Source of the DNA: Viola odorata
Lineage: Eukaryota > Streptophyta > Magnoliopsida > Malpighiales > Violaceae
Direction of reading: 5' to 3'
Length of the DNA: 64,000 nucleotides
Assembly (NCBI GenBank): GCA_963691705.1
Contig: OY829538.1
Location: forward strand, 51,363,151 to 51,427,150
Below the pieces are notes generated by a model. That model searched no databases. It saw only the letters and a list, made by a program, of their open reading frames with translations, and was not told the DNA's origin. A program made the translations under genes and the position numbers. Each line of letters starts with the position of its first letter. Position 1 is the stretch's first letter. Positions 1 to 10,944 of this stretch are shown piece after piece.

Positions 1-3000
1 ACGTGGAAACCGGCGGACATGCCTGGCGTGTCTAGGGAAGTGGCTGAGCACCGACTCAACGTTGACCCGCGCGCCACGCCAGTTCAACAGAAATGGCGAG
101 CATTCTCCACGGAAAATTTGATGGTGATTGATAAGGAGGTAGTAAAGCTGATGAACCCAGGATTCATCCGAGAAGTTCAATACCCTACTTGGTTGGCCAA
201 CCCCGTCTTAGTCCACAAGCCCAACGGAGACTGGCGCATGTGTATTGATTTCACTAACTTGAATGACGCTTGTCCTAAAGACTGTTATCCGCTTCCTCGG
301 ATTGATCAGTTGGTCGATCAAGCGGTAGGGTACGCATATTTGAGTTCCCTGGACGCCAATTCTGGATATCATCAAATTCCTATGGCCAAGGAAGATGAGG
401 AAAAGACGACATTTGTAACTCCGAAGGCCACCTATTGCTACACGGCAATGCCGTTTGGCTTAAAGAATGCAGGGGCGACCTTCCAGTGTATGGCCAACAA
501 AGTGTTTGAAAATAAAATCGGGAGAAATGTAGAAGCGTACGTAGATGATGTATTGGTCAAGAGCAGAAGTTTCAATGACCATCTGGCCGATTTGCAGGAA
601 GTGTTTGATACATTGAGGAAGTACTAGATAAAGTTAAACCCCCGCAAGTGCGCGTTTGCATTTCAAACGGGAAAATTCTTGGGGTATGTGGTAAGCCAAA
701 AGGGCATCCAGCCGAACCCGTCAAAGATTAAGGCTATCCACGATATGGTATCGCCACGAACCCTCCAAGAAGTTCAGAGGTTAACAGGACGCATCATTGC
801 TCTGGGGCGGTTCATCTCTAAGTAGGGCGAGAAGTGCTTGCCGTTCTTTAAAGTCATACGTAAGAAAGCTTCTTTCGGATGGACACAAGAGTGCGAAGAG
901 GCGTTCGTGGGTTTGAAAACATACTTGTCGTCCGACTTGGTACTAACACGACCGGAATTGGGCGACACCCTATTCTTGTACCTCGGCGTCGCGCATGAAG
1001 TGGTCAGTGCCGTTTTGGTTCGGGAGGATAATCACGCCCACCGCCCCATTTTCTTTGTTAGCCATGTGTTAAAAGATGCCGAGGTGCGATACACCCACAT
1101 TGAAAAGGTGGCATTCGCCCTGCTATAGTCCACTCGGAAGATGGACAGGTACTTCCAGGCCCATCCAGTCACCGTGCTCACGGATCAGCCTTTGAGAAGA
1201 ATTCTTAGGAAACCAGAATCCTCGGGGAGGATGTTGATTTGGTCAATTGAGCTGGAACAATATGGATTACAGTACAAAGCTCGGCCATCCGTAAAAGCTC
1301 AGGTTTTGGCAGATTTTATTGCCGAGTGTACATTTACTGGGGACAAGGCGGTGGAGCCACTCGAAAAGAAAGAAAGTGATGCAAAGGTCCCACCCTCATA
1401 AGCCCCCACGGACATATGGGTCATCTATGTCGATGGCGCTAAAAATCAGGAGTTGGCGGGAGCTGGCATATACATGATCGGGCCACATAATGTGCAGGTG
1501 CGGCACGCCATTAGAATCCTGCAACCATTGTCCAACAACGCAGCAGAGTATGAAGCGTTATTGGCGGGGCTTAGAGTAGGAAGAAGCCTCTTCGCTAAAA
1601 TAGAAAACGACCTGGTAGCAGGAGCCCCACGGTTGAGAATACGAGGGGACTCCAAGTTGATAATTGATCAAGTCCTGGGACATTCCCAAGTTAAAGAATC
1701 GATCATGGCGCAATACCTCTTGAAAGTGAAAAGGGAATTGGCAGAAATGGAACAAAGCGGCGTGTGTGTTACTTTCGAACACATTCCGCGGGAGGACAAT
1801 ACAGAGGCGGATAATCTTGCCAAGGTGGCAGCTAATCAGGAGGTTGTCATACCAGAAGACGTGTACTATGAGGAAAGGTCATTACCGTCCTTCATGGAGG
1901 AACAGCTGTCGCTATGTGTAGAGGAGATTGAAAAGGACTGGAGGGTCCCTATGATAAAAAATTTGAAGCACGACGAGTTGCCGAGCGACAGTACAGAGAA
2001 GAAAAAAGTGCTGAAGCAAGCGGCAAGGTGCACTTATTATGATGAGGAGTTAATTCAGAGATGTTTCTCGCACCCGGCCGCAAAATGTATAACGGAACAA
2101 GAAGGCCTTCATACCCTGCGCGAGATTCATGAAGGCATCTGCGGCATGCACGTGTCAGGTGGTACCATGGCCGCGCAGGTGTTTCGGTCAGGATTCTATT
2201 GGCCCACTATTCGCAGGGATTGTAACAACTTTGTGCAATCATGCCATAAATGTCAAGAATTTGCCAAAATCCCTCGACGACCCGCCACTGAAATATCTCA
2301 GATCGTGGCACCTTGTCCTTTTGCCAAGTGGGGAATCGATATTTTAGGCCCTTTTCCAAAGGCCAGGTCTCAACTGAAATTTGTAATTGTGGCAGTGGAC
2401 TACTTTACCAAATGAGCAGAAGCGGAAGCGGTAGCCAGTATTACGACGGAGAAGGTATGGCACTTCTTTAAGCACCAAGTGATCATGCGTTTCGAGGTGC
2501 CTCGCATGCTAGTTAGTGACAATGGGGCACAGTTTACCAGCCACTTCTTCAAAAAGCAATGTGAAGAATTCCAGATCGAATAGAGGTTTTCCTCTATGGC
2601 CCATCCTGAGACTAACGGCTAGGCGGAGGTAACCAACCGAAGCATACGGAGCGGTATTAAGAAAAATCTTGAGGGGTCGAAAAAGAAGTGGCCAGACGAG
2701 CTACCCTATGTAATGTGGGCTTACCGCATGACCGTCAAAATTAGTACAGGGGAAACGCCCTTTGCGATGGCCTTTGGTACCGAAGCAGTAATGCCCGTCG
2801 AAATTGGCACCCTAAGCTTAAGGGTGGAATATTTCAAGGAGGAGTTAAACGAGGAAAGGTTACGTGCTAACCTTGATATGCTGCCTGAGGCGCGCGAGGA
2901 AGCCCTCCTGAAAATAATGCACTACAAAAGAAGAATGGCGCGGTATCACAACAGACATGTTAAGGAGCGGCTGCTCAAGGCGGGAGACCTCGTGCTCAGG

Positions 3001-3168
3001 GACAAACGGGCGGCGGGCCAAAGAATGTGGAAACTTAGCTCAAACTGGGAAGGCCCGTACCGCGTCACTCGTGTTATCGGAAAGGGAGCGTATCACCTCG
3101 AAACGCTTGACGGTACTCCCTTACCTAACTCTTGGAATATTGCTCGATTAAAATTATATCATGCTTGA
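1..3168 (+). pseudogene. Tat-type gypsy pol (RT, RNase H, second RNase H, integrase), 5' partial, seven stops
   Basis: One reading frame runs from base 1 to the TGA at 3166-3168 with no frameshift but with stops at 625, 823, 1126, 1399, 2413, 2581 and 2623. Reverse transcriptase covers about 1-800, with the YVDD active site near 540-551. RT-linked RNase H is about 838-1330. A second RNase H begins at VIYVDGAK (about 1420), with EYEALL and RGDSK motifs. Integrase has an HHCC zinc finger (about 2120-2260), the first catalytic Asp in WGIDILGP, the second in VSDNGAQF, and the Glu just after the 2623 stop. The C-terminal GPYRV motif is near 3050. The product would synthesise and integrate element cDNA. 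With seven stops this copy cannot make it. Confidence 0.85.
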
Positions 3169-3775
3169 ATGTGACATGCCGTTGGGCATGGTCTAGAAAT
3201 TGAAATAATGAAAAGTGACATGCCGTTGGGCATGGTCTTGAAATATAAATTGAATTTGTCTAGAAATTGAAATGTGACATGCCGGCGGGCATGGTCTAGA
3301 AATTGAAATGTGACATGCCGTTGGGCATGGTCTAGAAATTGAAATGTGACATGCCGGTTGAGCATGGCCTAGAAATTGAAATGTGACATATCGGTGGGCA
3401 TGGTCTAGAAATTGAAATGTGACATGCCGTTGGGCATGGTCTGAAAATTGAGTTTGACATGCCGTTGGGCATGGTCTAGAAATTGAAATAATGAAAAGTG
3501 ACATGCCGTTGGGCATGGTCTTGAAATATAAATTGAATTTGTCTAGAAATTGAAATGTGACATGCCGTTGGGCATGGTCTAGAAATTGAAATGTGACATG
3601 TCGGCGGGCATGGTCTAGAAATTGAAATGTGACATGTCGTTGGGCATGGTCTAGAAATTGAAATGTGACATGCCGGTGGGCATGGTCTAGAAATTGAAAT
3701 GTGACATGCCGGTGGGCATGGTCTAGAAATTGAAATAATGAAATGTGACATGCCGTTGGGCATGGTCTAACAATT
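3168..3775 (+). repeat. 36-bp minisatellite in the retrotransposon 3' region
   Basis: About 15 units of roughly 36 bp are arranged head to tail, starting directly at the pol stop codon. Each unit contains the dyad CATGCC-N3-GGCATG followed by GTCTAGAAATTGAAAT. Two longer variant units, with a GTCTTGAAATATAAATTG insert, occur near 3213 and 3498, about 285 bp apart, giving a higher-order periodicity. Variable tandem repeats in the 3' untranslated region are known for Tat elements and can seed satellite DNA. The long minus-strand frames across this block are repeat artefacts. Confidence 0.9.
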
Positions 3776-3847
3776 GTTGTGGAAATATTTCTTGTTCCTT
3801 GTTGGTTGTCTGTGTAATGTGCAGATAACAAGGAAAGGAGGATGTCG
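3776..3847. other. Short spacer between two repeat blocks
   Basis: This is non-coding sequence joining the 36-bp minisatellite to the next repeat family. I see no motif beyond T-rich stretches. Confidence 0.5.
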
Positions 3848-4330
3848 GGGGTGAAAAGTCCTAGCCTTAGGGCAGAACAGGCTAATGTAGATGGGTCGTC
3901 AAGACGAGGCACGCCTCGATGATCCTGGAAATATATGGTGCTGGAAGTGAAAAATTCTGGCCTTGTGAGGCCGGCCTTGATCAGGCGGCTCGCTAAGACG
4001 AGACACGCTCCAGCACTGTCGGGAGTGAAAATCCTATCCTAGGAAACCCAGAGAGGGCACGCCCCGACTCCCCTGGGGGTGTAAAGTCCTATCCTTGTGA
4101 CAGCCCGTGCTCACATAGGCGGATGATCATTAAGTGAGGCACGACCCTAGGGAAGATAAAAACTCCACCTCGCAAGTGAAAATCCTATCCTTACGAGGGT
4201 AGCGCTAACATAGACCCCTCGTAAAGAAGGGCAATGCTGAGGAAGGGAAAAGTCCTATCCTCATGATGGTTGGCCCTGATCAGGCGGCGCACTGAGAGGG
4301 GGCACTTCCCGGCCGATTGAAGAAATACGG
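3848..4330 (+). repeat. Degenerate repeats with GTGAAAAGTCCTATCCTT core
   Basis: Six imperfect copies of a GTGAAAAGTCCTATCCTT-like core occur near 3852, 3946, 4025, 4081, 4168 and 4243, spaced about 55-95 bp. Several are followed by a GACGAGGCACGCC-like box. The same two boxes appear in reverse complement near 12597-12720, beyond the probable LTR. The block is non-coding and no protein can be supported here. Confidence 0.7.
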
Positions 4331-4404
4331 GAAGTCACGGTACCCCAGCTAGTAACCGGAAGGGACAAACCCGGTGAAGTTTGGCTGGAAGAGTACATGA
4401 CACG

Positions 4405-4680
4405 AGCGACATCGGGCGGGATCGCGCCAAGTGAGTTGGGGAAATACGCACCCACACCCCAAGGTAATTAAGATATTTTAGTAGATGTCGCTACAAACGA
4501 AAGTGATAAGTGAAAATGTGCAGAAAATTCGGCACAAGCGATATCTCGGAAGGATCGCGCTAAGAAAGTGAGGAGCGCGCGCGGCAATGGCCCAAGGTAA
4601 CTAAGGTTTTTCGAGAATATGTTGCTACTAACGAAAGCTATAAGTAAAATGTGCAAAAAATTTAGTAAAGTGTCAAAGTG
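4405..4680 (+). repeat. Two-copy diverged tandem duplication, unit about 133 bp
   Basis: Two diverged copies begin near 4405 and 4538. They share GCGACATC/GCGATATC, GGATCGCGC, CCAAGGTAA, ACGAAAG and ATGTGCA blocks in the same order. There is no coding signal. The block lies between the repeats and the 3' end of the antisense gene cluster. Confidence 0.6.
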
Positions 4681-5059
4681 ATGGAGCACTTGGAAAATAA
4701 TGACGTCGTGGAGAGGCAGAGCGTCTAAAGGGGAGATCCAGTCGTCTCAAGCACGGTACGAGATAATGGTAAGGAGCGGATCTACCCTATTGCGCGGAAA
4801 GAAACGCGCGACGACATGGCGTGTTGCGACTCCACAACAGGAGTTCGAAGGCGCAGGCAACATCAGTTCAACGGTGGCAACCAGTTTTGAAAGAAGGTCT
4901 AACAAAAGTAAAGCAAGAAAGATCATCGATAAAGTAAAATGATGGCAAATTGTGCAAACTGTTTGTACAAGAGGGGATACTTGTTTAAACAAAAGGCCCC
5001 AAAAACACAAAAAGGACAAAGAAGTCAGGGCCCCCGATGGACAAAAAGAGAAGTGACAT
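4681..5059. other. No gene recognised, between repeats and antisense genes
   Basis: Short open frames on both strands have no recognisable features. On the minus strand this stretch would be the 3' flank of the antisense gene at 5060-7019. Confidence 0.5.
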
Positions 5060-7019
5060 TTACGGCCTGGGCATGCTGTTGTCCCCCTCGCCGTGCCGTG
5101 GCCTCTTCGCTTGGCGGTAGCCCTCTTCCGTGAGGAACCCAGACTTCTGCTTGAAGAGGCGGATGATGGCATCCGCGTCGAAGAAATTACGGCCGTGACG
5201 CTCAATGAAGCAGTCGGCCATGAGGCCCGCAGTTTGTTCCAGAAACCATTTACACTTGTCCGTCGTTTCCTCCGTAAGAGCGGCATTCTTACTTTGCTCC
5301 GCTTGAAGAGCGGCATCCCTCATGGCCTGGTGTCCTTTGGCCTCTTCTAACTCTTTCCTCGCAACTCCCAGACTGGCTTCCGCACATTGTCGCTCTTCAA
5401 CACACTTCCTCAGCTCTTCTTGAGTTTTATGAAGTTCCCTTTGGTACTTGTTGATTTCTTCCAAGAGCTGGTGATTAGTGTTGCGTCATTCCTGGGAGGA
5501 AGATTGGAGAGAGCTCATTCGTCTCATCACATTCCTAGACCAGTAATGGAAGCCCTGAAAGTCCTCCTCTGCAAGATCCTCCAAAAATTCCAAGGGATTG
5601 CCAGGTGGAGGAGATGACGCGGCAAAAGAAGAGTGAAGCGGCGCAGAGGTAGCCCCGTTCCCTGCCAGACCAGAGCCTTGATTACCCGCTAGGGGCCGGC
5701 ATTGGTGACACCGTCTTGCCTTTCCTGACCAGCGGCAAAGTCGTTCGCTGAAGTTGAGTCCTCATTAAGACGCGGTCGCTTGGGGTCAAGAATACCCGAC
5801 AAATCCATGCCGTCGCGCGAAGGAGTAGCAGAAGAGGCAACAGTAGCAGTATCCTAAGTGCAAAAGAAATAGAGGAATTAAGAAACGGACACAAAATGTA
5901 TAGACAGAGAAAATTTTGTAAAAACCACCTGAACAGGAGGACGGGTAGGAGCGATAACGCGAAGGTGGAGAGTTATTTTCTTCTTTCTTGCAAGGGGAGG
6001 ACGAGAAGATGACGCTCGTGTACGAGCAATGCTAGGGGAGGAAATTGGCTCAGTAGTTGATGTGGCAGTAGCCTCCGCTCGAGGAAGAGAAGAGGACTCA
6101 GGTGCAGAAGTGGATGCGTGCGTGGTGTCAGTCACAGCACCAGCCGAGGCGGCAGAAAGAGCCATTTTTTCTCTCTTCTGCTGAGCTCTTCTCTCTCTTT
6201 TCTTGATGCAATCAGGTTTCCACCCGACGGGAGGATCTGTAGAGATAAGAAATGAATGTTAGAGTTAGTATTGGCATGGAACAACGAACAAAGGGACGGT
6301 GCTCACTTTGAATGCAACCCTGGATGTCGCCCCGGCACGCGAGTTCGCGAGTGCGAACACCGGGAGTCCCCGACAGGTTGAGCAGCTTGTCCAGCCAGCC
6401 TTGGTCAACGGTCCTAACTCTAGCCGGCCACCCCAGGCAGCGTCTTGGACGACGAGATTAAACCCGCTCTGCCACAAAGGCTGGGGCAGATTGATGATGA
6501 AGAATCCTCTTTTCCAAGCATCAATAGAGGATTCAAGGAATAACAGCTTCCAGGTAAAGGGGTTTAGAGCTTCAACATCATAGCGAGGCGATATCGCTAT
6601 GATGCCGTTGTTATGGTGGTATAATTGAAAAAGGGAGCGAAGTAACAACAAGGAAGGAGATTCATTCCCTATATATCTACAGAGGGCTATAAAAGCATAA
6701 ATGCCACAGTAGGCGTTTGGACTCAATTGGGCAGCATTCAGATCAAATTCAGAGAATAACTCGGCAATTAAAGGATCTAGAGGCAACCGAAAACCATAAT
6801 GAAACATTTTGGCATAAAGAACCCTACGGTTGCCAGGTAATTCCTATTAAGGCGAAGGGACTTTGGGGAAACTTCAGTAGAATACCCCTCCAGCTGGTCG
6901 AGAGTAGCATTATAGCTCCGCAGGCGCCGTCGAAGGACGGCGGTGGAAGCAATGGTGGAAACAGTAGTATCAATATCCCCCTCCCCAGCAGAGCAGGGAT
7001 AGATGCGATTACGAGCCAT
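5060..7019 (-). pseudogene. Antisense gene II of the Tat element, decayed paralogue of gene I
   Basis: The minus-strand ATG is at 7019. Exon 1 (7019-6307) encodes a domain with MFHYGFRLPLD, AQLSPNA and WKRGFFIINLP motifs. It closely parallels gene I (MFQYGFRLPV, AQITPSS, WKSGFFVVELP) and resembles the plant Transposase_28-type ('putative gypsy type transposon') domain. A GTGAGC donor follows at 6306, with an acceptor at 6237. Exon 2 (6236-5929) is basic then Ser/Thr-rich, a second intron spans about 5928-5854, and the last exon ends in a Glu/Lys-rich predicted coiled coil (about 5464-5060). Lesions are a frameshift near 6840, probable frameshifts near 6400 and 5690, and a TGA near 5483. A TATA box lies upstream at 7185-7192. 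Function is unknown; in-element location and paralogy are seen, domain identity is by resemblance. Confidence 0.65.
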
Positions 7020-7184
7020 GCCCAAGCTTAAAAGAAGAATAGAGAGGAAGGTACCTGTGGTGAGGAGAAGATCGAAGCACCCAGGTGGCAGCGGATCGTA
7101 GGAGGAAGAAGAGGAATTGTATTTTCTTTCTTTTCATTTTTCAAAAGAGAAAGGTAACAAGAGATAAAAAGAAAGCACGTGGGG

Positions 7185-7192
7185 GTTTTATA
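7185..7192 (-). promoter_or_regulatory. TATA box of antisense gene II
   Basis: TATAAAAC on the minus strand lies about 165 bp upstream of the ATG at 7019. A CACGTG G-box lies just downstream of it (near 7177-7182). This suggests the antisense gene has its own promoter inside the retrotransposon. Confidence 0.55.
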
Positions 7193-7692
7193 ACCCTAAG
7201 GACTAAAGGGAATGACGGGTCAAGCGATTGTAGTGTGTGACGTGTCAAGGGCAAAGAGACGCGGGAAGCGGGTGCAATCCTTGAGGAGCGAAAAGACATG
7301 CTCAGCCCGCCAGTCCTTTAGCGTTCCCCTTTGATGACACGTGGGCTCAAAGCATCATGACTGTCTCCTCCGTATCAAATAAAAGGAGTCAGAGCATTAA
7401 ATGCTCTGAAAAGGGCGCAGTCAAACCCGGCGAAAAGGAGCGGCAAGATGTAATGACACGGCATGCAAGAGGCAAAGTGCGAAGAAAATGTAGTCAAGCG
7501 GCATGTGATAAAGGGCGACATCGTTAAGAAACAAGCATTATTTGGTCAAGATTACAAGATTTGTTAATTATTACAAGCAAGGAGGCGATGTCAAATATCC
7601 AAACGGGAAAAATAATACAATAAGGGAGTAAGTAAAGAAGCGACACCCCCAATCAAGCGGCATCAAATGGGCCCTTCCCAGGCACTGACCCA
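7193..7692. other. Spacer between antisense genes I and II
   Basis: No gene is seen. The stretch holds the upstream region of gene II and the 3' flank of gene I. It is A/G-rich with several GACACG and GCGGCA words that recur in the probable LTR. Confidence 0.5.
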
Positions 7693-9858
7693 CTACTCCT
7701 CTTCGGAGAAGAGGAAGCCCTCTTGGCTCTCATTAATCTCTTTCATCCTCGCGGAGGCATACCTGGCGACCTCAGCAGGATCAGCGGATCTGTTGCGGTG
7801 TTGATCTGTCACCCCGACGATAAAGGTTTGTTCAGTCTTCTTCTTCCACCAGGTCACCTTCTTGAATGCTTTCGATAGGTCCGCATTGCGGGAGGATACC
7901 TCCTCAAGAAGGAATGAGTTCTTCTTCCTCTCAGCCACCAACTCAGCCTCTAAAGCTTCAACCTCGGCTTTTCCTTTAGACCTTTCCCGAGAAAGGTCAG
8001 CGCGGCACTCGCGCAGTTCGGCCTGAGCGCGTTTGTGGAGTCGCAATAGCTCCTCTACCTTTGCTAGGGCACCAGAGTTTTGAGATTGTGTAGCACGAGC
8101 CTTGATGAAGTAATGAAGCTGTCGAAAGGCAGCAAGGCAGTTGTTCATGACGCGCACATACTGAACTTCGGGAGGAAGTTGCAGTAGCCTACTCTCTTCC
8201 TCGGAGGCGCGAAACATTTCGCAGGCCAAGATAGCCGTGGGCTGATCTTGCGATAAGGGGTCTGATATACCCAGGGCACGGAACCCGTAAGTCCCAAATT
8301 TTGACAGATTTAGCCGGTGAGAGGGGGCCCATTGAGGCCCGTCACGGGAAAGATCAGCAACAAAGCAAGGGGCGGAGATACCGCCTGAGCCCCCGATGTC
8401 TCGAATTGAAGTAAGGAACAACGGGCAAGGGGACTTCGGGGGAGAGTGAGAAGAGCCAGGCCCACTTGGGACTGAGGGTCGCACGTCAGGAATACAAGGG
8501 CCAATGGGCGAGTGTGGAGGCTCCATGACCGGAGTGGAATTTGCAGCGGATGGTGGCATCGTCGCAGCAGAGGAGGTCTTGCTGGGGACAGCCAGCCCTA
8601 GAGTCGAGGAAGCGCCACCCAGTGAAGCGGCACCCTCCATAGTGGTGTCGAGAGAAGCGGCAGTCTGGGAAGCGACGGTATTTGCGGCATCACTTGGAGG
8701 AGATTGAGCAGCCATCTTGGTCACTTGAGCTTCGCTTGCGTCCCTTAGTTTCTTTCGTTGAGCTGAGGAAGCCGGGCGGAGGCCCAGTTCCGTGTCCATG
8801 TCCTCCATATCCTCGACTCCGTAGGAGAAAATCTTTGTCTCAGTCACTGGCAAACCAAACCCGGACCTCTTCTTCCGATTGGGTAACCAGTTCTCCACGA
8901 AGCGGGAAGTGCGGAAGGAGGAACCGCTTTCCCTGGAAAGAATCTCGTCTAAAGCTCTTTTCTTTATGGGCATACGGTGATCAGCTCGAGCCCCAGCGGA
9001 AGTAGAGGGAGCAGTCGTTGAAGGGGCGACAACCTTGTGAGGAGCGTCACCTTCGGAGAGCGGTCGAGCGATGGTCTCCCCTGCGAAAAATTATGTTAAT
9101 AAACAAGGGGTAAGCAAGGCAGCGGAGAAGCTCAAAAGCTCACCTATGGTACACTCAGCTAAAGGCCTGAACAAAGCAAAGTTTCGGATCTGGAAAGAGG
9201 ACTCCATCTCCAGTAAAGCATTGGCCTGATCCAACTCTTCCCTAGACAGAGGCACTGGCCTCGCCCAATTAACCACCTTCAGGTTGAAATCAGGACGCCA
9301 CAGGCGAGAGGGTAATTCGACAACGAAGAAACCGCTCTTCCAGTTCTCGACGTTCCCCTCAAATCCTTGAAATTTCTGCCAAAAAGGCCTTACTAGAGCA
9401 TCATCCCATCTTGGAATAATATTAATGAAGCCGTCGCGAAAAACCAGAGTCAAGAACTTGCGAAACAAAGCAACAGAGGGAGCAAGAATATCTTTTAATT
9501 CGCAGGTACGAAGGAAGGTGTAGATGCAACTCCACGAGGAAGGGGTGATCTGCGCAGGGTTAAGCCTGTGCTCGCGCAACACATGCTCCAGCGTATCATG
9601 AACTGGGAGGCGGAACCCATATTGAAACATTTTAAAATAAAGAATCCTATGAGTTTTCCAGAGCCGCCTATGAAGCCTCATAGTGTCAGAAGGAATAGTG
9701 GGGCGATAGCCGCAGGGGAAGGTAATATTATTGCTTTCCAGTTCGAGGCGTAAGACAGTAGGGTAAGTAAAGATGCTAGGGGTGTTTTCAAGTTCAGGAT
9801 ATCGAGAAATTGGCCTAGGGGTAGCTAAAGAATTAGATTGAGATCTCGTGTGAGGCAT
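7693..9858 (-). CDS. Antisense gene I: uninterrupted two-exon gene, 700-aa Transposase_28-like protein
   Basis: The minus-strand ATG is at 9858. Exon 1 is 9858-9144 and exon 2 is 9080-7693, separated by a 63-nt intron (GTGAGC donor, TTTTTCGCAG acceptor). Splicing joins the frames exactly (238 codons plus 1 nt) to give 700 residues. Residues about 65-230 contain LYFKMFQYGFRLPV, NPAQITPSSW, PFWQKF and WKSGFFVVELPSRLW. They resemble the N-terminal Transposase_28-type domain found in many plant gypsy-associated proteins. Residues about 275-320 are basic (KKRALDE, PNRKKRSG), a possible nuclear signal. Residues 340-460 are Ser/Ala/Pro-rich, about 577-656 form a Lys/Glu-rich predicted coiled coil, and the C-terminus is acidic. 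No catalytic motif is seen. It lies antisense in the 3' region of a Tat element, beside its paralogue. Function is unknown; a structural or regulatory role for the element is only a guess. Confidence 0.75.
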
Positions 9859-10382
9859 GATAGATAAAGCAGCAAAGGAAAATCAAAAGCAAGATCGAGC
9901 AGAATACCTTGAAAGAGAGAAGACTGAAATTAATAGGCGAGTCGTCTGGATGTAATCATAGAACGAGAGAATTTCCTCTGAGCGAGCGAAAAACGAAGAG
10001 AGTTCTGAAGTATAAAAAGGAGCAAAAAGGTACGAAGAAGGTGCGTTTTTCCTTTTAAAAGAGATGGTGGAAAAGTCAGACAGAAGGGCAACCTATCACA
10101 GCAAGACACGTACTGGACAAATGGGACACGTGGAAAGACCCTGACAGAAACTTAAAGTCAAGCGCTCGCCTCGAATGTCGTAAAAGAAAGACTCGTTAAT
10201 TACAAGAAACCCCACAAAGATGGTCGTATGAAGCGGCAATTGGCTGTCCAGCGGCAGTTATCCCATAGGGCGGCGATTATAATAAAAGTGAAAAGAAAAA
10301 GGCAAATGACATTTTGTTTCATTTCATTCTATTTATTCATTGAAAGAGAAAGCCAGCGGCATCTACAATAAGTGCGCCATCA
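9859..10382. other. Upstream region of antisense gene I
   Basis: No gene is recognised. Unlike the other antisense units, I find no canonical minus-strand TATA box; TTTTTATAC near 10012-10020 and TATTAAT near 9933 are weak candidates. A plus-strand TATAAAAA lies at 10011. Confidence 0.4.
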
Positions 10383-10870
10383 TCAGTCTTCGTCCGCCCA
10401 GTGTATGTCATAGACGTAATCATAATCTTCCGGAGATGATAGTGACCCACTGTTATAGAAAGGAAAGGGCTCGCCAATCTCGAAAGGTCTTTTACCAAGC
10501 CCAGTCGCGGAACCTGTCGTAGGGGCAGTTTCCTCCTTTGAAGCGGCGTGGGAGCTTTCCTCCAGGGTCGGGGTAACCAGTCCTGGGGCGTCATCTTGCA
10601 TAGAAGTCCCGTCCTTGGGAAAAGGACAAGGGACGGATGGTGACGCTTCATCCTTTTGCCGCAGCGAAAGGTAGTGAGGTTCAAAGTCGGTGAAGAAGGA
10701 TTCGAAAGATTGTTTCTTTGTTGTCTTCAATCTCTTGCGACCCCGGCACTTTACGGAATGTCTGGCAGGCCTCCAGGGGGTGAGAGTGGAGGATTGTCGG
10801 AGTCGGGAGAAGTTGGAGGGGTCGGAGGAGAATCGCGAGCGGCAGTAAACAAAAAACGGGAGTCAGCCAT
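10383..10870 (-). pseudogene. Antisense ORF B of the Tat element, probably frameshifted
   Basis: A minus-strand ATG at 10870 opens a short frame (MADSRFLFTAARDS, then Pro/Ser-rich) that ends near 10750. A second frame continues to 10383 with a basic KRLKTTKKQ segment, SFESFFTDFEPHYLSL, a Ser/Glu/Thr-rich middle and an acidic end (VYDIHWADED). A one-base frameshift near 10750 would join them into about 160 residues. A minus-strand TATA box lies 67-74 bp upstream of the ATG. I recognise no family. Short size, charged segments and an acidic tail are shared with ORF A. Function is unknown. Confidence 0.45.
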
Positions 10871-10936
10871 GGAAATATCAGTAAGAGTGAGAAGAAAGAA
10901 GAAAAAAGATGAACAGAGAAGGAAAGGAAGAGCCCC

Positions 10937-10944
10937 ATTATATA
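10937..10944 (-). promoter_or_regulatory. TATA box of antisense ORF B
   Basis: TATATAAT on the minus strand is followed at a plausible distance by the ORF B ATG (10870), leaving room for a short leader. Confidence 0.5.

Noticed and set aside
3168..3775. Possible CRISPR-like array (regular 36-bp repeats)
   Set aside because: The units are contiguous with no unique spacers, in a plant retrotransposon; it is a minisatellite.
3193..3912. 239-aa minus-strand frame with repeated ACHISISRPCP / RHVTFQFLDHA units
   Set aside because: It is the translation of the 36-bp tandem repeat, whose unit length is a multiple of three and keeps frames open; no protein family is implied.
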